Of a stretch of 37,062 nucleotides of DNA, positions 35,098 through 37,062 are shown piece after piece. The stretch covers positions 1-37,062 of the forward strand of contig MERP01000043.1 of the NCBI GenBank assembly GCA_001772055.1, read 5' to 3'. Source of the DNA: Betaproteobacteria bacterium RIFCSPLOWO2_12_FULL_68_19 (lineage in GTDB: Bacteria > Pseudomonadota > Gammaproteobacteria > Burkholderiales > SG8-39). A program made the position numbers and the translations under genes. The notes below the pieces were generated by a model that made no database searches, had not been told where the DNA came from, and saw only the letters and a list, made by a program, of their open reading frames with translations. The stretch's first letter is position 1, and every line of letters begins with the position of its first letter.

Positions 35098-36037
35098 GCG
35101 CGCGCCCGGCGAAGCCGAAGTAGGCGAGCAGCAAGCCCCATCCGGCAAGGCCAACGGTTATCTTCAGCTGGAAAGGAACCTCGGTGAGCGGCGACCAGAA
35201 GGCCTCGACGAACGCCGCGGCGAAGAGCATCAGCGCCGCGCCGTACATCATGCGCACCGCCGGCTTCGCCGCCGCGACCAGCGCGCTCCGGCGCGAGAAG
35301 CCGCCCGGGGCGATCACCGCCAGCCCCAGGCGCAGCCCGGCGGCGCCGGCGAGCACGATCGCTACGAGCTCGAGCGAGGAATGCCCGGCGACGAACGACC
35401 AGAAGGTCTCGCTGTAGCCGACCTGCGTGAGGTAGCCCGCCACCGCGCCGATCACCACCGCGTTCGCTCCCAGGAACCAGGCGCTGCCCACGCCGAAGAG
35501 AAGCCCCCCGGCGAAGGTCTGGAAGCCGATGCGCACGTTGTTCCAGATGTAGAAGCCGAACATCATCAGGCTGTGGTCGGCTTCCAGCATGCCGATGCGG
35601 CGGTTCGCCGGGTCGTACATGGCGTGGAACCTGGCGATCTGCTCCGGCGTGAGCAGGTAGTGGACGAACTCGGGAAACTGCTGCAGCACCGCGATCAGGC
35701 CGGCGAGCGGGCCGAAGAACAGCAGCCCCGCCGCGGCGACCAGGCGCCATTCCTCGCGCACCAGGCGCGGAAAGCCGGCCAGCACGAATTCCAGCACGCG
35801 CTGCGACTGGCGGCGGCGGCTGCGGTAGAGCACGTGGTGGCCGTGCAGCGCGAGGCGGCTCAGCCGGTCGACGAGCCTCGGGCTGTACTGCCGGTCGGCG
35901 GCGAGCGCGAGGCTCTGGCACAGGCGCCGGTAGCGCAGCGGCAGCTCCGCGGCGTCGAAGCTCGGCCGGCCGTCGAGGAAATGCTCGAACTCGTCCCATT
36001 CGCGCGCGTGCGCCGCCTCGAAGGAGCGCTGCTTCAT
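35084..36037 (-). CDS. SpoIIM-like (DUF95) membrane protein
   Basis: The 317-residue protein has an N-terminal cytoplasmic helical region (about 1-95), then about six membrane helices. The conserved block runs from NNVRIGFQTFAGGLLFG to VAGHSSLELVAIVLAGAAGL, as in stage II sporulation protein M homologues. SpoIIM in Bacillus works with SpoIID/SpoIIP in septal peptidoglycan removal; no such partners are here and the organism is not a sporeformer, so only the fold is shared. ATG 36037 overlaps the RDD stop. Confidence 0.9.
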   Translation of the reverse strand: MKQRSFEAAHAREWDEFEHFLDGRPSFDAAELPLRYRRLCQSLALAADRQYSPRLVDRLSRLALHGHHVLYRSRRRQSQRVLEFVLAGFPRLVREEWRLVAAAGLLFFGPLAGLIAVLQQFPEFVHYLLTPEQIARFHAMYDPANRRIGMLEADHSLMMFGFYIWNNVRIGFQTFAGGLLFGVGSAWFLGANAVVIGAVAGYLTQVGYSETFWSFVAGHSSLELVAIVLAGAAGLRLGLAVIAPGGFSRRSALVAAAKPAVRMMYGAALMLFAAAFVEAFWSPLTEVPFQLKITVGLAGWGLLLAYFGFAGRARAAG

Positions 36038-36720
36038 TCCCGCCCCGCGATGTGGCTCGCCATGCCGAGCAGGCGCGCGGCGGCGCGGCCGCCCTCGAGC
36101 CTGCCGACCAGCGGCGCGGGCAGCTCGGCGAGCTCCTCGAGGCGCTCGCGCGTGAGGCTGCCGGCGCGCTCGGCGAGCTCGAGCAGCGCGCGCTGCTCCT
36201 CGAGGTCGAGCGCGACCGGCGGCACGATCGGGGCCGCATCGGGGAGCTTGCGCGCCTGCGCGATGCGCTCGGGCTGGTAGACCACCACGGTGCCGGCGGC
36301 GAGGTCGCCGAGGCGCTTGAAGTCGCGGTTGGCGAGCATCGCGGCGAGGCCGATGCCGTACAGCACCGGCAGGAAGTCGACCGCGCGCAGCAGGTTGCGC
36401 GTCAGCGCCCCGGGCCAGCGCAGCGGCGTGCCGTCGTCGTTCAGCACCGCGAGGCCGAGCGCGCGCTTGCCCGGGGTCTGGCCGCGCCAGGCCGCCTCGA
36501 ACCAGGCCGGCGCGAGCCACTCGACGAAGAACGCGGTGAGCAGCACGATGCCCATGCCGGCGTTGCCGAGCAGCGGCGCGAACATCATCACCGTGAACAC
36601 CACCGCGAGGCGCAGGGCGAAATCGATCGCCCAGGCGAGCGCGCGCGGCACCGGACCCGCGAGATGCAGCGTGAGCTCGATGCCTTCAGGCGTCGCGACG
36701 CGACGGGTGGTGTCGAGCAA
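36034..36720 (-). CDS. RDD family membrane protein
   Basis: The 228-residue protein has about three to four membrane segments (about 28-45, 50-72, 115-130) with the RDD features: PRALAWAIDFALRL, then GQTPGKRALGLAVL and NLLRAVDFLPVLYGIG. The last 70 residues are soluble and helical (LEEQRALLELAERAG). RDD proteins are small integral membrane proteins, some acting as transporters; role unknown here. TTG 36720 is used, with GAGGGGGG nine bases upstream; that site lies in the loop of a hairpin. It is the first gene of the MoxR operon. Confidence 0.87.
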   Translation of the reverse strand: MLDTTRRVATPEGIELTLHLAGPVPRALAWAIDFALRLAVVFTVMMFAPLLGNAGMGIVLLTAFFVEWLAPAWFEAAWRGQTPGKRALGLAVLNDDGTPLRWPGALTRNLLRAVDFLPVLYGIGLAAMLANRDFKRLGDLAAGTVVVYQPERIAQARKLPDAAPIVPPVALDLEEQRALLELAERAGSLTRERLEELAELPAPLVGRLEGGRAAARLLGMASHIAGRE

Positions 36721-36722
36721 GA

Positions 36723-36747
36723 CTGGCTTCCCCCCTCAGGAAACCAG
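36723..36747 (-). promoter_or_regulatory. Hairpin in the RDD leader that holds the Shine-Dalgarno
   Basis: On the minus strand CTGGTTTCC and GGAAGCCAG pair over nine bases (one U-G wobble), with loop TGAGGGG. The G-rich ribosome-binding site of the RDD gene lies in the loop and 3' arm. The wobble exists only on the minus strand, in keeping with selection on that RNA. Confidence 0.5.
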
Positions 36748-36770
36748 GAGAGTCTACTAAAAAATCGGAA

Positions 36771-37062
<292 letters not shown>

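Overview
The window is a chromosomal stretch of a GC-rich bacterium, almost certainly a betaproteobacterium (Burkholderiales/Nitrosomonadales/Rhodocyclales-like). This rests on gene content and order: rplU-rpmA-obgE-proB divergent from ispB, then tRNA-Pro, a PP0621-type protein, pilS, pilR, ampD, nrdA and nrdB; a divergent M48 peptidase/orn pair; type B L31 near rho; a two-domain malic enzyme; and a PhaM-like protein. Coding density is very high. Most neighbours overlap in ATGA, GTGA or TTGA junctions. I see no insertion sequence, prophage, CRISPR array or rRNA. Most long ORFs in the track are antisense or out-of-frame shadows caused by the high GC content.

Layout. (1) 1-715 (+): the end of a rubrerythrin gene overlapping a DUF3501 gene. 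(2) 712-3441 (-): rplU, rpmA, obgE, proB, with a hairpin terminator between rpmA and obgE. (3) 3495-8305 (+): ispB, tRNA-Pro(CGG), PP0621-like, the PilS/PilR two-component pair for type IV pili, and ampD. (4) 8306-13572 (+): a nrd regulatory region with two NrdR-box-like sites, then nrdA, a small GIY-YIG-like ORF, nrdB, a DUF2442 gene, a terminator and a lysine-rich histone-like protein. (5) 13573-13929: the only gene-free stretch above 300 bases, with strong inverted repeats and a near-consensus promoter. (6) 13930-20513: a lytic transglycosylase, a convergent aminotransferase (-), then maeB, a patatin-like lipase, a PhaM-like protein and a quinone oxidoreductase (+). (7) 20518-24810: a small secreted helical protein (-), a Nudix CoA pyrophosphatase and CobD/CbiB-like protein (+), M48 peptidase-phhB-DUF2007 (-) and orn (+). 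(8) 24833-30255 (-): rpmE2, a GT39/ArnT-like membrane protein, pgi, DUF6494, a GlcD/Dld-type flavoprotein and a RidA-like protein, as one tight operon. (9) 30309-36720 (-): RDD, SpoIIM-like, DUF4129, DUF4350, MoxR ATPase and DUF58 genes in an almost gap-free operon. (10) 36771-37062 (-): the end of rho.

The best candidate for an incompletely described system is the MoxR/DUF58 membrane operon between rho and rpmE. Its parts are known families, but the assembled function is not established to my knowledge. Secondary points of interest are the ORF inside the nrd operon, the structured intergenic region near 13.6 kb, two genes whose family-conserved N-termini extend upstream of any ATG/GTG/TTG codon, several promoters placed so close to start codons that transcripts may be leaderless, and recurrent AT-rich codon islands inside otherwise GC-rich genes. 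All family names come from reading the sequences and recalling the families; no search was run.
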